A DNA stretch of 64,000 bases from Acuticoccus sp039034015 (GTDB lineage Bacteria > Pseudomonadota > Alphaproteobacteria > Rhizobiales > Amorphaceae): contig JBCCBM010000020.1 of assembly GCA_039034015.1 (NCBI GenBank), positions 1 to 64,000 of the forward strand. Reading direction: 5' to 3'. Position numbers and translations under genes: made by a program. Positions 51,650-60,578 of the stretch are shown here, in pieces; the first letter of the stretch is position 1, and each line of letters opens with the position of its first letter. Under the pieces are notes generated by a model. It was not told the DNA's origin, searched no databases, and saw nothing but the letters and a program-made list of their open reading frames with translations.

Positions 51650-51922
51650 TCAGCGGCAGGTGATGGTCCTGCGATCAACCCAGCCGATATAATTGTCAAG
51701 GTTTCCAGGCTCGCGCAGGAGCGCCCAGGGGCAGCCTTTGGTGTCGTTGGCAAGGGTGAAGAGTTCCACCGTCGTGCCCGCCATCACCGTGTTGCGAAAC
51801 GTGCCGGCCGGAAGGCTGCGGGCCGACACTTGCATGCCCTCACGCTGGTTGATGGTGCATGTGGGGTCGGCAACGGCCGCGGTCGCAAGGCAACAAAGGG
51901 CAAGGGAGAGAAAAAGGCGCAT
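51650..51922 (-). CDS. Small secreted SH3-like protein A (90 aa)
   Basis: Signal peptide MRLFLSLALCCLATAAVADP, then a compact domain with STRAND-like blocks GMQVSARSLPAGTFRNTVMAGTTVELFTL and GNLDNYIGWVDRRTITC. The ending YxGWVxxxxxxC and two further cysteines suggest a bacterial SH3-type fold with a disulfide. It resembles the next gene, which ends NYYGWVETASFVC, so the two are probably diverged tandem paralogues. No function known. It interrupts the truB-rpsO interval. Confidence 0.7.
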   Translation of the reverse strand: MRLFLSLALCCLATAAVADPTCTINQREGMQVSARSLPAGTFRNTVMAGTTVELFTLANDTKGCPWALLREPGNLDNYIGWVDRRTITCR

Positions 51923-51997
51923 GAGACCGGTCCCGCGTCGACGCTGATGCTTGGCACCGTACGCAAGGTGGCGCGGCGGCGAAAGACACTGCGCACC

Positions 51998-52309
51998 TCA
52001 GGCGCAGACGAACGAGGCCGTTTCCACCCAACCGTAGTAATTGTGAGCGCGGGGCGGCTTGATGCGCACATAAAGATCGGTGCGGTCGCTCCACTCCGGC
52101 TCCATGATCTCCACCACCATGCCCGTGGGAAGATAGCCGGAGACCTCGCCAAGGGGCTCCTCGTAGACCTCCACAACGCCGGTCAGCGCTTGGATGACGC
52201 AAAGGTGCGCCTCGATGGTGCCCTCCACCGGCGGGAGCAACAGATCGGCCGCGCCCGCAGGCGTTGCCGCCACGACAAAGGCGCACACAAGGCGTTTGAG
52301 CGGTCCCAT
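51998..52309 (-). CDS. Small secreted SH3-like protein B (103 aa)
   Basis: Signal peptide MGPLKRLVCAFVVAATPAGA, then AHLCVIQALTGVVEVYEEPLGEVSGYLPTGMVVEIMEP and the ending NYYGWVETASFVC. Same layout and C-terminal GWV motif as its downstream neighbour. Likely a periplasmic SH3-like domain of unknown binding partner. The ATG at 52309 precedes a regular signal peptide; GGAGG lies upstream. Confidence 0.7.
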   Translation of the reverse strand: MGPLKRLVCAFVVAATPAGAADLLLPPVEGTIEAHLCVIQALTGVVEVYEEPLGEVSGYLPTGMVVEIMEPEWSDRTDLYVRIKPPRAHNYYGWVETASFVCA

Positions 52310-52438
52310 CGATCCTCCATCGGTCGGCCGTGGCGCAGCATCGGCGCCATCACGACCCTAGAGGGGCACGATGTGCTGGGCATTGCGCCCCCGGGCATCT
52401 GGCGGCGCGTTCGGCGCAGGATGCCCTTTTGAACGGCT

Positions 52439-53488
52439 TTAGGCGGCGGGTGCATCGCCCTCGGCAGGCTCTGCAGGCTCGGCGGGCGGTGTGGGCGGGG
52501 TGGGCATCACCGTGATGCGCCGGCGGGCGGGTTTGATCACTCGCGTGGGGTGCAGCGCGCCCTCCTCCACCGTGCAAAGGGCGACGGTGTGGCCGCCTTC
52601 GGTTGCCCGCACAGGGCCTTCGACGGCGCGCAGCGGGCGAAGAAGCGCACTTTGCCCCTGGCGCAGCCGCGCGGCCGCCACCTTGTCCACCACCACCGCC
52701 TCCAGCGTTGAAAGCCCGTCGCCCGGCGCGCGCAGGTGCGCATCCACCAGCGCTTGCGGGTCGTTTATGCCGGCGCGCAAGGCCTCGAGGGTGACCATAT
52801 CCCTCTCGCCAAACGGGCCGACAGCGGTGCGGCGCAGCGCTGTCACATGGCCGGCTGTGCCCAGCGCCCGCGCGAGATCGCGCGCCAGCGCGCGCACATA
52901 CGTGCCCTTGCCGCACACCGCCTCAAGCACCGCGTTTTGCCCGTCGAAGCTCAGCAAGGTGAGGCTGTCGATGCGCACCGGGCGCGGTTTGATCTCCACC
53001 TCCGCCCCCTCGCGGGCAAGGTCATAGGCGCGCTGGCCGTTGATTTTGATGGCCGAGAATTTTGGCGGCGTCTGGAAGATGTCGCCGGTGAAGGCGGCGA
53101 GCGCACCCTCAATGGCTGCAGCATCCGGCCGGACATCGCTTGTGGCGATGACCGTGCCGTCGGCGTCATCGGTGTCGGTCTCGGCCCCAAAGGTCGCCGT
53201 GAAGCGATAGCGCTTGGTCCCATCCACCACGAAGGGCACGGTTTTGGTCGCCTCGCCGAACGCCAGCGGCAGCATGCCGGTGGCAAGCGGATCAAGGGTC
53301 CCCGCATGGCCGGCCTTGGCGGGCTGAAGGATGCGCTTCACCGCGCCCAGCGCTTGGGTCGACGTCATCCCGATCGGCTTATCGAGGATCAGCCATCCAT
53401 CCAGCTGGTTCTTCGGCCGCCCGCGTTTTTGGCCGCGCTTTTGGGGTTTTCCGGCCCGATTTTCGGCAAGATCAAAGTGTTTCACCAT
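52439..53488 (-). CDS. truB: tRNA pseudouridine(55) synthase TruB
   Basis: A 349-residue pseudouridine synthase. GWLILDKPIGMTSTQALGAVKR, the catalytic Asp in KAGHAGTLDPLATGMLPLAFGEATK, FQTPPKFSAIKINGQRAYDLAREG and VCGKGTYVRALARDLARALG are diagnostic. A basic N-terminal extension and a Pro/Glu-rich C-terminal tail are additions. The ATG at 53488 has GGGGAGGGG upstream and overlaps the rbfA stop by 17 bases. Confidence 0.96.
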   Translation of the reverse strand: MVKHFDLAENRAGKPQKRGQKRGRPKNQLDGWLILDKPIGMTSTQALGAVKRILQPAKAGHAGTLDPLATGMLPLAFGEATKTVPFVVDGTKRYRFTATFGAETDTDDADGTVIATSDVRPDAAAIEGALAAFTGDIFQTPPKFSAIKINGQRAYDLAREGAEVEIKPRPVRIDSLTLLSFDGQNAVLEAVCGKGTYVRALARDLARALGTAGHVTALRRTAVGPFGERDMVTLEALRAGINDPQALVDAHLRAPGDGLSTLEAVVVDKVAAARLRQGQSALLRPLRAVEGPVRATEGGHTVALCTVEEGALHPTRVIKPARRRITVMPTPPTPPAEPAEPAEGDAPAA

Positions 53489-53867
53489 CGGTCCCCTCCC
53501 CTTTTTGAAGATCATCGGCAACGCGTGGTTCAGAGAGCGCGCGGTTCATGGTGTCATCATCATCAAATCGGGTGTCGAGCCGGAACCGCAGTTCGGGCAT
53601 GTATTTTAACTGTCGCATGCGCCGCGAAAGCTCCGCCCGCAGCGGTTTCGCGCGCGCGGCCAGCGCCTTGACGATCACGTCCGCGTTTTGCCCCCCAAGC
53701 GGCATCACGAACACGGTCGCAATTTTAAGGTCAGGCGTCATGCGCACTTCGGGCACGGTGATCGGCTGCCTGTCGATCACGGGGTCGTACGTCCCGCCCC
53801 GGGCCAGAATGTCGGAGAGCTCGTGGCGGACAAGTTCGCCGACACGCAGTTGTCGTTGACTTTGCAT
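53472..53867 (-). CDS. rbfA: 30S ribosome-binding factor A
   Basis: A 131-residue RbfA, a cold-shock 16S maturation factor. SQRQLRVGELVRHELSDIL at the N-terminus, ITVPEVRMTPDLKIATVFVMPLGG, and the C-terminal MRQLKYMPELRFRLDTRFDDDDTM are characteristic. It overlaps truB at its 3' end. Upstream, an unusual 344-base gap separates it from infB. Confidence 0.95.
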   Translation of the reverse strand: MQSQRQLRVGELVRHELSDILARGGTYDPVIDRQPITVPEVRMTPDLKIATVFVMPLGGQNADVIVKALAARAKPLRAELSRRMRQLKYMPELRFRLDTRFDDDDTMNRALSEPRVADDLQKGEGTDGETL

Positions 53868-54211
53868 TTCATTCTCGTTCTGCCGGGCTCGGACCGGCTG
53901 GCGCGGAGCGAGCCTGCGGCCGGCCGCTCGAAACGCTCTGTTCCGATTTTTTGGCCCAAACGGCCACGAACGGTGGACCGGCTGGGTTGCGGGGCGTGGG
54001 CTCGCCGTAACCTTGAGCGGGAAGCCGCCCCGCGCCGTCGGCTTTAATCAAGAGACGAGCGGGTCTCCCACACCAAGAGTGCGCCCTGGTTCTGTGCTCA
54101 CGCTCGGCAAACCTTGCTGTCACCCCAGCGAGAGGTTTCCGAGCGAAGACCGAGGCCCCGCTCGGAAAAACCCTTTAGCCGGACGGCCAACGAGTTTGAG
54201 CGCGCCGCGGG
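53868..54211. other. Palindrome-rich spacer between infB and rbfA
   Basis: No gene in 344 bases. It contains the perfect 12-bp palindrome GCGGCCGGCCGC (53916-53927) and a 10-bp hairpin TTTCCGAGCG/CGCTCGGAAA (54136-54145 and 54159-54168). A terminator or RNA-processing region for the infB operon is possible, although no T run follows on the minus strand. Confidence 0.5.
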
Positions 54212-57127
54212 CTAGGCCAGCGTGCGCTCCACCTCTTCCACGCGGAAGCATTCGATGACATCGCCTTCGCGAATGTCTTCGTACTTCTCAAAGGCCATGC
54301 CGCACTCTTGGCCCACCTGCACCTCTTTCACTTCATCCTTGAAGCGTTTCAGCGTTTTCAGGGTGCCCTCGTGGATGACAACGTTGTCGCGCAGGAGGCG
54401 CACGCCGGCGCCACGCTCCACCATGCCCTCCGTCACACGGCAACCGGCCACCTTGCCCACCTTCGTGATGTTGAAGACCTGCAAGATTTCCGCGTAACCG
54501 ATGAAGGTTTCGCGCTTCTCCGGTGCCAGCATGCCGGACATCGCGTCGCGCACATCGTCGATCAGGTTATAGATGATCGAGTAGTAGCGGATTTCGACGC
54601 CCGCACGGTCGGCCGCATCACGCGCCTGCTTGTTGGCACGCACGTTGAAGCCGATGATGACACCGCCCGTCGCGGACGCCAGCGTCACATCCGATTCGGT
54701 GATGGCGCCAACCCCCTGGTGGAGAATGCGCGCCGCCACCTCGTCGGTGTTCAGCTTTTCGAGCGCGCCGGTGATTGCCTCCGCCGAGCCCTGGACGTCG
54801 GCCTTTAACACCACCGGGAACTCTGAGAGCCCGTCGGTCTGGAGGTTCGACATCATCTGTTCGAGCGACATCGCGGTGGACGGGGCCGCCGTCGTCTCGC
54901 GCTTCAACCGGTCGCGGTATTCGGTCACGTCGCGGGCGCGCGCCTCTGACTCAACCACCACAAACTGATCGCCCGCTTCCGGCGTGCCGTTGAGGCCAAG
55001 CACCTCCACCGGCATCGATGGCGGCGCCTCTTTCACCCGTTCGCCCTGATCGTTGATCAGCGCGCGCACCTTGCCCCACTCCGTGCCCGCGACGAGAATG
55101 TCGCCCACCCGAAGGGTGCCCTGCTGCACAAGAACGGTCGCCACCGCGCCGCGCCCTTTGTCGAGCTGCGCTTCCACAACGGTGCCCTGGGCCTCACGGT
55201 CCGGGTTGGCCTTCAGCTCAAGGATCTCGGCTTGAAGGAGACAGGCCGACAACAGCTCGTCGAGCCCCATGCCCTTCAGCGCAGAGACCTCCACCTCCTG
55301 CACTTCGCCCGACATCGATTCCACAATGATGTCGTGCTGCAAGAGGTCGGTCCGCACACGCGTCGGGTCGGCCGCCGGCAGGTCCATCTTGTTGATGGCA
55401 ACGATGATCGGCACCTCTGCCGCCTTCGCGTGGCTGATCGCCTCCGCGGTTTGCGGCATCACACCATCGTCGGCGGCCACGACCAGGATCACCATGTCGG
55501 TGGCCTTTGCGCCGCGGGCCCGCATCTGGGTGAAGGCGGCGTGGCCGGGCGTGTCCAGGAACGTCACCTTCTGGCCATCAAGCTCCACCTGGTAGGCGCC
55601 GATGTGCTGGGTGATGCCCCCCGCCTCGCCGGAGACGACGTTCGCTTTGCGGATCGCGTCGAGCAGCGAGGTTTTGCCGTGGTCGACGTGGCCCATGATG
55701 GTGACCACCGGCGGCCGCGACACGGCGTTTTCGGTGTCGATGTCCCGCTCGTCGAAGAGGCCCTCTTCCACGTCCGCCTCGGAGACGCGCTTCCCCGTGT
55801 GGCCGAATTCGGCCACCACAAGCTCGGCCGTCTCGGCGTCGATGATGTCGGTGATCTTGTGCATTTGCCCCTGTTTCATCAGGAGCTTGATCACGTCCAC
55901 ACCGCGCTCGGACATGCGCGAGGCAAGGTCCTGGATCGAGATCGCGTCGGGGATTTTGACCTCGCGCATCACCTTCTCCCGCGGGCCGGACCGGCTGCCG
56001 CCACGCTTTTCCTTTTCGCGACGACGGCGAAGGGCGGCCAGCGAACGGCCCCGCTCCGAATCGTCCTGCAGCGCGGTGGTGATCGTCAGCTTCGTGCGGC
56101 GGCGATCGTCGGTGCGCGGCGCGGTCTTGGTGGGCGTCGCGCGGGCCTTTTTCGCGCGCGCCGAGGCGGCCTCGTCCTCCTCCAGCTCCTTGCCCGTCTT
56201 GCGACGAACGGGGGTGGCGGTGCGGGCGCGGTTTTCTTCGGTGGTGACCGCGGCCGATGCGTCGGCGGCTTTGCGGGCCGCATCCGCCTTTTCTTGCGCG
56301 GCCTTGCGGGCGGCAAGCTCTTCCTCAGCCTTGCGGCGCGCCTCTTCCCGCTCGCGGCGCAGTCCAGCCTCGGCCAGCTCTTGCTTGGCCTGCTCGATGG
56401 CCTGGCGCTCGCGGACCTGCTCTTCCTCAGCGCGGCGCTTTTGATCGCCTTGCTGGGCCTTTGCCATGGCAAGGGCCTTCGCGCGGGCCTCCTGCTCGGC
56501 CTTCGAGAGGGTTCGGTGCACCTGCGGGCCGCCGCGGCGCGGCTCACGACCACGCTCGGGCCGCTCGCTCCGCGTGCGCTCACGGCGGGGCTCGCGCTCC
56601 GGCGCATCGCCGCGCGCGGGGGCACCGCCGGCACGGGGGCCGGGGGATGAGGCGAGCGAGGACCGGCGGCGGGGCGCCTGCGTCTCCGCAGCAGGGGCTG
56701 GCGGCTCCTTCCTGACCTCGGCCTTGCCGATGATGCGCGGGCGGCGCGGCATGTTGAGTGCCTGGGCCGCAAGCTCTTCGGCCGTTGGCTCGCGCGAAGG
56801 CGCGGCCTCTGCCTCAACGGGCGCGGGGGTTGCGGGGGTCTGCGCCGGGGCGGGCGTCGGCGCAGCGTCTGCCTCGGGGGCGGGCGCCGGCGCCTTTGGC
56901 GTTTCGGCCGCGGGTGCCTTGGCGGCAGCCGGCTTTGCCCGCGGCGCTTCCGCCGCAGGTTCCTGGCCAGGGACGACCACGCGCCTCTTCTTCTTCTCAA
57001 CCACCACCGACTTGGTGCGGCCGTGGGAGAAACTTTGACGGGTGGTTGACTTTTCTACACCACCGCGCCGCAGGCTGAGCGTCTTCTTGCGTCCGCCTAC
57101 ATCGCCGGTGTCGTTCGTTTCGCTCAT
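54212..57127 (-). CDS. infB: Translation initiation factor IF-2
   Basis: A 971-residue IF-2. A long charged low-complexity N-terminus covers about residues 1-390. The conserved N2 segment is VKLLMKQGQMHKITDIIDAETAELVVAEFGH. The GTPase G1 motif GHVDHGKT lies at about residue 478, G3 FLDTPGHAAF, G4 AINKMDLP. The C-terminal domain binds fMet-tRNA. Its length is normal for alphaproteobacteria. The start overlaps the stop of the YlxR gene by four bases. Confidence 0.97.
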   Translation of the reverse strand: MSETNDTGDVGGRKKTLSLRRGGVEKSTTRQSFSHGRTKSVVVEKKKRRVVVPGQEPAAEAPRAKPAAAKAPAAETPKAPAPAPEADAAPTPAPAQTPATPAPVEAEAAPSREPTAEELAAQALNMPRRPRIIGKAEVRKEPPAPAAETQAPRRRSSLASSPGPRAGGAPARGDAPEREPRRERTRSERPERGREPRRGGPQVHRTLSKAEQEARAKALAMAKAQQGDQKRRAEEEQVRERQAIEQAKQELAEAGLRREREEARRKAEEELAARKAAQEKADAARKAADASAAVTTEENRARTATPVRRKTGKELEEDEAASARAKKARATPTKTAPRTDDRRRTKLTITTALQDDSERGRSLAALRRRREKEKRGGSRSGPREKVMREVKIPDAISIQDLASRMSERGVDVIKLLMKQGQMHKITDIIDAETAELVVAEFGHTGKRVSEADVEEGLFDERDIDTENAVSRPPVVTIMGHVDHGKTSLLDAIRKANVVSGEAGGITQHIGAYQVELDGQKVTFLDTPGHAAFTQMRARGAKATDMVILVVAADDGVMPQTAEAISHAKAAEVPIIVAINKMDLPAADPTRVRTDLLQHDIIVESMSGEVQEVEVSALKGMGLDELLSACLLQAEILELKANPDREAQGTVVEAQLDKGRGAVATVLVQQGTLRVGDILVAGTEWGKVRALINDQGERVKEAPPSMPVEVLGLNGTPEAGDQFVVVESEARARDVTEYRDRLKRETTAAPSTAMSLEQMMSNLQTDGLSEFPVVLKADVQGSAEAITGALEKLNTDEVAARILHQGVGAITESDVTLASATGGVIIGFNVRANKQARDAADRAGVEIRYYSIIYNLIDDVRDAMSGMLAPEKRETFIGYAEILQVFNITKVGKVAGCRVTEGMVERGAGVRLLRDNVVIHEGTLKTLKRFKDEVKEVQVGQECGMAFEKYEDIREGDVIECFRVEEVERTLA

Positions 57128-57798
57128 ATAGTCTCGGTTGTCCTGCGAACGTTGGGTTCGTCGGCCTGTTGGTCCGTGTTGGTCGCCCTTGCCCCGCTCA
57201 ACGGCTGACCCTCGTAGCCGCGCAAGCGAAGAGCGTCGTCAAAGAAAAGATCGCTCAATCGGCCGGGCGACAGTGCGACATGAACCACACGACTGCGCCC
57301 AAAAAGGCTCTCCAGCTCCGCCGAAGAAAACACATCGACCAACCGCCCTTCGTTATGGCGGTGAAGCGTCCATTTTGCAAGCGCCTGGACTTTATTGACG
57401 CCATCCTCTGCCGCATCGCACGCCACCACAAGGCCGTGCGCCTGCCCCGATTTCAAGGCCGCGCGCACCTTCTCAAAGCCCAGCGTCACGAGCCCCGCCT
57501 TGTGCGCCATCGCAAGGCGCTGCAAGGCGCCCTGCCGCAAAAGCGCCGCAACATCAGCGCCCAACGTCTCCGACGCCTGCGCCTCGGTGCGAAACCCGCG
57601 GGAAAATGCGCGCTTCTTCACCGCACGCTCAACGCTCTCCCGCTGCGCATCGATCCACACACCCCGGCCCGGAAGCTTGCGGCGCACATCGGGCACCACC
57701 CGGCCATCCGGCCCCAGAACGAACCGGATCATGGTCTGCGGTGCGCCCTTTCGGCGCGTCACCGCGCAGGTGCGCTCTGGGGATTTTTCGCGCTTCAG
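57124..57798 (-). CDS. ylxR: YlxR/DUF448 RNA-binding protein with L7Ae-like C-terminal domain; probable CTG start
   Basis: A YlxR (DUF448) domain occupies the first ~95 residues (TRRKGAPQTMIRFVLGPDGRVVPDVRRKLPGRGVWI), followed by an L7Ae-like domain (GLVTLGFEKVRAALKSGQAHGLVVACDAAEDG). The first ordinary start, GTG at 57762, would delete the conserved ERTC segment. A CTG at 57796-57798 in frame restores it, has GGAGG with a 7-base spacer (57806-57810), and overlaps the nusA stop (CTGA). No ATG, GTG or TTG occurs between the upstream in-frame stop and 57762. I therefore favour CTG, giving 224 residues. Confidence 0.85.
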   Translation of the reverse strand: MKREKSPERTCAVTRRKGAPQTMIRFVLGPDGRVVPDVRRKLPGRGVWIDAQRESVERAVKKRAFSRGFRTEAQASETLGADVAALLRQGALQRLAMAHKAGLVTLGFEKVRAALKSGQAHGLVVACDAAEDGVNKVQALAKWTLHRHNEGRLVDVFSSAELESLFGRSRVVHVALSPGRLSDLFFDDALRLRGYEGQPLSGARATNTDQQADEPNVRRTTETI

Positions 57799-59405
57799 GT
57801 GGTTGCCTCCACAGCCTCGTCCTCGCCCTCAGCGGGCTCGTCGTCCGGCGCAAGGTCCTCTTCGGTGATCCAGCCGGCCAAGACGCGCGCCGTCATGATC
57901 ATCTGCTCGGCATCAGCGCGTGAAAGATCCATGCCCGACAACGGCCCGGAATGTTTGATGGTTTCCGGCCCGCGCTTTTCTGTCCAGCCCACAAGATCGT
58001 CCGTCACAGACCCCGCAAAATCCTCAAGATTTTTCACGTCGTCCTGGCCGAGCGCCACCATCATCGCCGTCGTCATGCCCGGCACCTGGCGAAGATCATC
58101 ATCAACGCCAAGCTCTTTGCGCTTCTCGTCGTTCTGCCGCTCCAGCTCCTCAAGATGCTCGCGCGCGCGGGCTTGGATTTCGTCCGCCGTCTCTTCGTCA
58201 AAGCCTTCAATGGTGGCGATCTCGTCAATCTCCACATAGGCGACTTCTTCCATGGAGGTAAAACCCTCCGAGGCCAGAAGCTGCCCCACCACCTCATCAA
58301 CGTTGAGCCCGTCGACGAAGAGTTGCGTGCGCTCGGCAAACTCTTTTTGGCGGCGCTCCGATTCATCTGCCTCGGTCATGATGTCGATGTCCCAGCCGGT
58401 CAGCTGGGAGGCAAGGCGCACATTCTGCCCCCGCCGGCCGATGGCGAGCGAGAGTTGCTCGTCCGGCACCACCACCTCAATGCGCTCGGTCTCCTCGTCG
58501 AGCACCACCTTGGCGACCTCGGCCGGCTGCAGCGCGTTCACGATGAAGGTGGCCGCATCCGGCGACCACGGAATGATGTCAATCTTCTCGCCCTGTTGCT
58601 CCTGCACAACGGCCTGGACGCGGCTGCCGCGCATGCCCACGCACGCGCCCACAGGGTCGATGGAACTGTCGTGGGAAATCACCGCGATTTTTGCGCGGGA
58701 GCCCGGGTCGCGCGCCACCGACTTGATCTCGATGATGCCGTCATAAATTTCCGGCACCTCCTGACGGAAGAGGCTCGCCGTAAACTGCGGGTGCGTGCGC
58801 GACAAAAAGATCTGCGGGCCCCGCGCCTCCCGCCGCACATCGGCAATATAGGCGCGAATGCGGTCGCCAGGGCGAAAGATCTCGCGCTGGATCAACTGGT
58901 CGCGCCGCACAATGGCCTCGGCCCGGCCAAGATCCACAATGACGTTGCCGTACTCCATGCGTTTCACGATACCATTGATGATCTCGCCCATGCGGTCCTT
59001 GAACTCGTCGTACTGACGGTCCCGCTCCGCCTCGCGCACCTTTTGCACAATCACTTGTTTGGCCGACTGGGTCGCCACGCGGCCAAATTCGATGGGGGGC
59101 AGCGGCTCGGCAATGAAATCGCCCAGCACCACTTCCGGGTTTTTCTCCAGCGCATCGGCAAGCGCAATTTGGGCGGACGGATTGTCGATCTCCTCCACCA
59201 CCTCCATCAGGCGCTGGAGCCGCGTCTCGCCGGTCTTTGGGTTGATTTCGGCGCGCACCTCGGTCTCCTGACCGTAGCGGGCGCGGGCGGCCTTCTGGAT
59301 CGCATCCTCCATCGCCTCGATGACGATGGCGCGGTCAATCTGCTTTTCCCGCGCCACCGCATCGGCGATCTGCAACAATTCCAGCTTGTTTGCGCTGACG
59401 GCCAT
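57795..59405 (-). CDS. nusA: Transcription termination/antitermination factor NusA
   Basis: A 536-residue NusA. The N-terminal RNAP-binding domain starts AVSANKLELLQIADAVAREKQI, the S1 domain holds IVKRMEYGNVIVDLGRAEAIVRRDQL, the KH domains include DPVGACVGMRGSRVQAVVQE and SLAIGRRGQNVRLASQLTGWDIDI, and acidic C-terminal repeats end the protein. GGAGA lies just upstream of the ATG at 59405. Second gene of the rimP-nusA-ylxR-infB block. Confidence 0.97.
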   Translation of the reverse strand: MAVSANKLELLQIADAVAREKQIDRAIVIEAMEDAIQKAARARYGQETEVRAEINPKTGETRLQRLMEVVEEIDNPSAQIALADALEKNPEVVLGDFIAEPLPPIEFGRVATQSAKQVIVQKVREAERDRQYDEFKDRMGEIINGIVKRMEYGNVIVDLGRAEAIVRRDQLIQREIFRPGDRIRAYIADVRREARGPQIFLSRTHPQFTASLFRQEVPEIYDGIIEIKSVARDPGSRAKIAVISHDSSIDPVGACVGMRGSRVQAVVQEQQGEKIDIIPWSPDAATFIVNALQPAEVAKVVLDEETERIEVVVPDEQLSLAIGRRGQNVRLASQLTGWDIDIMTEADESERRQKEFAERTQLFVDGLNVDEVVGQLLASEGFTSMEEVAYVEIDEIATIEGFDEETADEIQARAREHLEELERQNDEKRKELGVDDDLRQVPGMTTAMMVALGQDDVKNLEDFAGSVTDDLVGWTEKRGPETIKHSGPLSGMDLSRADAEQMIMTARVLAGWITEEDLAPDDEPAEGEDEAVEATT

Positions 59406-59428
59406 GGTCTCTCCCCCGCGCGTCGCGG

Positions 59429-59965
59429 TCAGTGGTGCGCGGCCTTCTTGGAGGCGCGCAGTGATTCTTGGATGAGCGCATCGGTCAAGATGAGGCGCGC
59501 ATCGGTGAGTTCGGTGAGCGGCAAGGTCACAGAGGGGCTCCCCATCTCCGCAAGCCGCACGGTGAGGGAGGCGCTGTCCGCCCCCGTGATCGTGCCCCGA
59601 AATTTGCGCCGCCCATCAATGGGAAGCGCGGTTTCCACCTTCGCCTCGTGACCAACCGCGCGGGCAAGATCGTCCGCCCGCACCAACGGCCGGTCAATCC
59701 CGGGCGAGGACACCTCTAGATGGTAAGCGCGCGAAATGGGGTCTTCCACATCAAGGGCGGGGCCGACGGCGTGGCTGATCGCCTCGCAATCCTCAATGGT
59801 GAGCGTGCCATCGGCCCGCTCGGCCATCACCTGCACGGTCATCCCATTTTGGCCGGTGATGCGCACCCGCACCAGGCGATAGCCCAGCGCCTCAAGGCTC
59901 GGCGCAACAATGGCCGCCACCTTGGCCTCTTGCCCGTTTTCGCGAAGGAACCGATCGTCGGCCAA
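59429..59965 (-). CDS. rimP: Ribosome maturation factor RimP
   Basis: A 178-residue RimP: VAAIVAPSLEALGYRLVRVRITG, TIEDCEAISHAVGPALDVEDPI and YHLEVSSPGIDRPLVRADDL are diagnostic. It acts in 30S assembly. The start is most likely TTG at 59963-59965, with GGAG 9 bases upstream; the frame continues further but reads as shadow there. First gene of the nusA-infB operon. Confidence 0.93.
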   Translation of the reverse strand: MADDRFLRENGQEAKVAAIVAPSLEALGYRLVRVRITGQNGMTVQVMAERADGTLTIEDCEAISHAVGPALDVEDPISRAYHLEVSSPGIDRPLVRADDLARAVGHEAKVETALPIDGRRKFRGTITGADSASLTVRLAEMGSPSVTLPLTELTDARLILTDALIQESLRASKKAAHH

Positions 59966-60044
59966 CCAACAATACTCCAAAACCGAATTGGGCCGGCGCC
60001 TGGGGCACCAACCGACCTGCACGCTGCATGTCTTGGGATAAAAC

Positions 60045-60578
60045 TCAGATAGCTTGGCTGGGCGCGCCGCGCAAGGGCGGCTGGGTGAGCGGCATAAAAC
60101 CCTCCACCACCGTCTCGTACACCGCGCGCTTGAAGGGCACCACAAGCGCCGGCGTCTCTTCCAGCGACTGCCAACGCCAGCGGGAAAACTCTTGGGAATG
60201 CCCGTCCGGCGGGTTCACAACGTCAATCTCATCGTCCGCCCCCTCAAAGCGGAAGGCGAACCAGCGCTGGGCCTGCCCGCGATAGCGCCCGCGAAAGGCG
60301 CCCACCTCGGCGGGAAGATCGTAGTGGAGCCAGCCCTCGATCTCGGCCGCAAGGCGCACCGATTTCACGCTGGTCTCTTCATAAAGTTCGCGCAGGGCCG
60401 CCTGGAGCGCGCCCTCCCCGCCATCAATCCCGCCCTGGGGCATTTGCCACGAAAACTGCGGGATCGCCCCCTTTTGGCTGCGCTTTCCCATGAAAACGCG
60501 GCCATCTTGCGCAAACAGCGCAATGCCCACGCACGGGCGATACCCGCGCCGGGGCTTGTGATGGCGAAGGTCGCTCAA
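60045..60578 (-). CDS. rppH: RNA pyrophosphohydrolase (Nudix)
   Basis: A 177-residue Nudix hydrolase converting 5'-triphosphorylated RNA to monophosphate. YRPCVGIALFAQDGRVFMGKR, WQMPQGGIDGGE and RELYEETS form the Nudix box region; AQRWFAFRFEG and the C-terminal FKRAVYETVV fit RppH. A TTG start at 60578 overlaps the stop of the glutathione peroxidase gene (TTGA); the upstream frame is not family-like. Same strand as, and upstream of, rimP. Confidence 0.9.
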   Translation of the reverse strand: MSDLRHHKPRRGYRPCVGIALFAQDGRVFMGKRSQKGAIPQFSWQMPQGGIDGGEGALQAALRELYEETSVKSVRLAAEIEGWLHYDLPAEVGAFRGRYRGQAQRWFAFRFEGADDEIDVVNPPDGHSQEFSRWRWQSLEETPALVVPFKRAVYETVVEGFMPLTQPPLRGAPSQAI

